A stretch of 5,774 nt of DNA from Hyphomicrobiales bacterium. Lineage in GTDB: Bacteria > Pseudomonadota > Alphaproteobacteria > Rhizobiales > Aestuariivirgaceae. The notes below the pieces were generated by a model. It did not search any database, was not told the origin of the DNA, and saw only the letters and a program-made list of their open reading frames with translations. The stretch covers positions 1-5,774 of the forward strand of contig JALVRJ010000135.1 of assembly GCA_027031305.1 (NCBI GenBank), given 5' to 3'. A program made the translations under genes and the position numbers. This document shows, in pieces, positions 3,829 to 5,774 of this stretch (its first letter is position 1; every line of letters starts with the position of its first letter).

Positions 3829-5774
3829 ATGAACAGCAACCAGCAGGATGCATTGCCGTTCGCCTTCGCTCCGCCGCGGGAAAACACGGCGCGGTTGTGG
3901 CGGGGCGCGCGCCGGCGAGTGGCGCGCGGGCCGGGCGCGGTGGCGTTGGCGCCGTTGCTGATGGCCTTGCTGACGATGCTGATGGTCGCATCCGGCGTCT
4001 CCAGCGGATTGGCGCAGGAAGCGTCCGCGCCGGGGCAAGGGAACGAGCTGCCGGTGTCGCTCGAGCCCGCGATGGGGCCGCGAACGGGCGCGCCGACAAC
4101 GGGAAAGGAGACGGCTGGCACGGCCGCCGTTTCCGCTTCGCCAAGTGCCGCGCCATTGCCGGTGCCTCCGCCGGAGGACGAAGTGTCGAAGGCGCCTGGC
4201 ACGCCGGAGCGAGGGCACATGATCACGCCCCGTGCTGCGGGGGCGTCGACGATGCAAGCGCAAGGCGGGGCGCCGCCCGAGGCCATGCCGGCACGAAACT
4301 CGCCGGCGCCCGCCACCCCGCCGCAAGGCACGAAAGAGGCGCCGGAACGGCCCGTGGGCGCGCAGGCGGCGGAGCCGGCCAAGCTGGAGGACAGGATCAC
4401 TCCGGCCGAGGCCGCCACGGGTACCCCTCGCGACCCGGCGCCGCCAGTGGTGGACGTGCTGCCGCATTTCCTCGGCGCCGGTCTGATCGCCGGGGGGCTG
4501 GTGGCGTTGCTGCTGATATTGCTGGCCATGGCGACGCGGCATTTCTCGCCACGGCTGGTGGCCTCCTTCCTCTTCGCCACCGGGGCGCTGGCCTTCACCC
4601 TGGCCTATGCCGGCGTGCTGTCCGCCTTGTGGGGCCTGGCGCAAAACAGGCTGCTGGCGGTGGCGACGCTGGCCGAGGCGCTGATGATGCTGGGGGCGGG
4701 CGTGTGGCTGGTGGCCTGGCTGGGGATGCCGGAAAGCCGCTGGGGGCGCCTGCTGCTGATGATGCTGGCGGGGCTGGTGCTCTCCCTGGTGGTGCTTTCG
4801 GCGTTTTACCCGGTGGTGCTGTTGCCGGTGGTGCGGGTGACGTTCTTCGCCATCGTCCTGGGAGGGCTGAGCGCCCTGTTCTGGCCCGGCATGGAGCGGC
4901 ATCGCACCGCGTTCACCCTGTTGGCCATGGCGGGACTGTTCGCGTGGAGCATGTTCGGCCTGTTGCTGACCCTGCGGGTATTGGCCATCACCTCGCCGAA
5001 CGCGGTGCTGGGCATTTCCGCGCTGGTGGCTCTGCTGGCGCTGCTGATGGGGCTGGCCACCATGACGCCGGAAGCGGCGGAGGCCGAAACGAAGGAGGAC
5101 GCGGCGCTGGCGCTGGCGGGGGCGGACGCCCTGCCCTTCCGCTTCGAGCCGGCGACGGCGCGGCTGCGGGTGCCGCGGCGGCTGGCGGACGAGCTGCACC
5201 TGCCGGCGGAGGTGCTGGACAGCATCGACGGCTTCCTCGCCATCGTCCATCCGGACGACCGACCGCTGCTGGAGGCGGCGCTGCGCACCGCGGGGCTGGA
5301 CGAGCCGACCGCGTTGCATTTGCGGCTGGCGGACGCGCAAGGGGTGTGGCGGCACTTCACGCTGCGGGCGCGGGCCATCGAGGAAAGGCCGAACGCGCCG
5401 CGCGTCATCGCCGGAGCGCTGCTGGAAACGGAAGCACACACGGTGCCACAGGCGGCGCTGAGGGGGAGCGAGGAAGTGGCGCCGGCGCCGGAGCCGCTGC
5501 ACGACCCGCTGACCGGCCTGCCCGGGCAGGCATTGTTGCTGGACAGGCTGGAAACGGCCCTGGCGCGGGCGCGGCGCGGAGAGGGAATGCCGTGCCTGGT
5601 CATCGCCGACGTCGACAGGTTCCGCGCCATCATCGACGCTCAGGGGATCGCCGCCGCCGACGCGCTCGTGGTGGAGCTGGCGCGGCGGCTGGCGGGGCTG
5701 TTGCACGAGGGCGAGACGCTGGCGCGGGTTTCCGGCGATCAGTTCGCCATGGTGGTGGACACGGAGCGCCACGG
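3829..5774 (+). CDS. 7TM-PAS-GGDEF signalling protein, 3' end outside window
   Basis: This is a membrane sensor of the c-di-GMP signalling type; 648 residues are visible and no stop is reached. Residues 37-62 form a hydrophobic signal sequence or anchor after a basic stretch (RGARRR), with a possible cleavage at GLA/QE. Residues 65-210 are a Pro/Ala/Gly/Thr-rich, low-complexity region, probably periplasmic. Seven hydrophobic segments follow at about 214-234, 244-266, 275-299, 307-325, 329-352, 361-382 and 390-412. A PAS_3-like domain (about 435-535, with HPDDRP) comes next, and a GGDEF domain starts at DPLTGLPG (559). DVD (594-596) is kept, but the signature is SGDQF (635-639), so the metal-binding Glu is Gln. 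The usual Asn and His of the IND..GH block are Ile, and no RxxD inhibitory site precedes it. The cyclase is probably inactive, and an EAL domain may follow. The start at 3829 has AAGG six bases upstream; ATG 3811 and GTG 3781 are alternatives. Confidence 0.87.
   Translation, partial: MNSNQQDALPFAFAPPRENTARLWRGARRRVARGPGAVALAPLLMALLTMLMVASGVSSGLAQEASAPGQGNELPVSLEPAMGPRTGAPTTGKETAGTAAVSASPSAAPLPVPPPEDEVSKAPGTPERGHMITPRAAGASTMQAQGGAPPEAMPARNSPAPATPPQGTKEAPERPVGAQAAEPAKLEDRITPAEAATGTPRDPAPPVVDVLPHFLGAGLIAGGLVALLLILLAMATRHFSPRLVASFLFATGALAFTLAYAGVLSALWGLAQNRLLAVATLAEALMMLGAGVWLVAWLGMPESRWGRLLLMMLAGLVLSLVVLSAFYPVVLLPVVRVTFFAIVLGGLSALFWPGMERHRTAFTLLAMAGLFAWSMFGLLLTLRVLAITSPNAVLGISALVALLALLMGLATMTPEAAEAETKEDAALALAGADALPFRFEPATARLRVPRRLADELHLPAEVLDSIDGFLAIVHPDDRPLLEAALRTAGLDEPTALHLRLADAQGVWRHFTLRARAIEERPNAPRVIAGALLETEAHTVPQAALRGSEEVAPAPEPLHDPLTGLPGQALLLDRLETALARARRGEGMPCLVIADVDRFRAIIDAQGIAAADALVVELARRLAGLLHEGETLARVSGDQFAMVVDTERH

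Noticed and set aside
3252..4598. Minus-strand open frame of 448 residues across the tldD end and the GGDEF gene start
   Set aside because: It overlaps conserved tldD motifs and the intergenic terminator and shows no recognisable family. It is a GC shadow.
3616..5772. Very long minus-strand open frame opposite the GGDEF gene
   Set aside because: The translation is an Arg/Gln/His-rich string with no domain. The plus-strand frame gives clear membrane helices, PAS and GGDEF motifs. Antisense openness is expected in GC-rich coding DNA.
1..5774. CRISPR array, insertion sequence, transposase or phage genes
   Set aside because: No spaced direct repeats, terminal inverted repeats around an open frame, or transposase/integrase motifs are visible; gene content is chromosomal housekeeping and signalling.

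Overview
The window is GC-rich throughout and carries six protein genes. Codon choice and gene order point to an alphaproteobacterium, most likely of a Rhodospirillales-like lineage. The main reason is the cluster infA - maf - yacG, an order I know mainly from Alphaproteobacteria. This is inferred from content; no rRNA or tRNA is present to confirm it.

Left part, minus strand (about 1-2056). Reading in the direction of transcription there is first a small secreted cysteine-rich protein. It has a signal peptide, a Kazal-type protease-inhibitor domain and a second cysteine cluster resembling pacifastin-type inhibitors. A plausible intrinsic terminator follows it. After a gap of about 180 bases come infA (translation initiation factor IF-1), maf (nucleotide pyrophosphatase of the Maf/YhdE type) and yacG (small zinc protein that inhibits DNA gyrase). 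These three probably form one housekeeping operon. The ribonuclease E/G gene often found between maf and yacG in related genomes is absent here.

Right part, plus strand (2166-5774). Divergent from the secreted inhibitor gene is tldD, the zinc metallopeptidase subunit of the TldD/TldE complex, ending in a good intrinsic terminator at 3721-3765. After a 190-base gap a large signalling gene starts at 3829 and runs off the window. It encodes an N-terminal signal sequence or anchor, a long Pro/Ala-rich linker, seven transmembrane helices, a PAS-like domain and a GGDEF domain. The GGDEF signature is degenerate (SGDQF), so the domain is probably not an active diguanylate cyclase; an EAL domain may follow outside the window. 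A candidate promoter with an overlapping perfect inverted repeat lies just upstream.

The genes do not form one pathway. The window looks like a conserved housekeeping cluster next to tldD, with two lineage-specific envelope genes (the secreted double inhibitor and the 7TM c-di-GMP-type sensor). These two are the least ordinary content. The many long open frames opposite these genes are GC-driven shadows.
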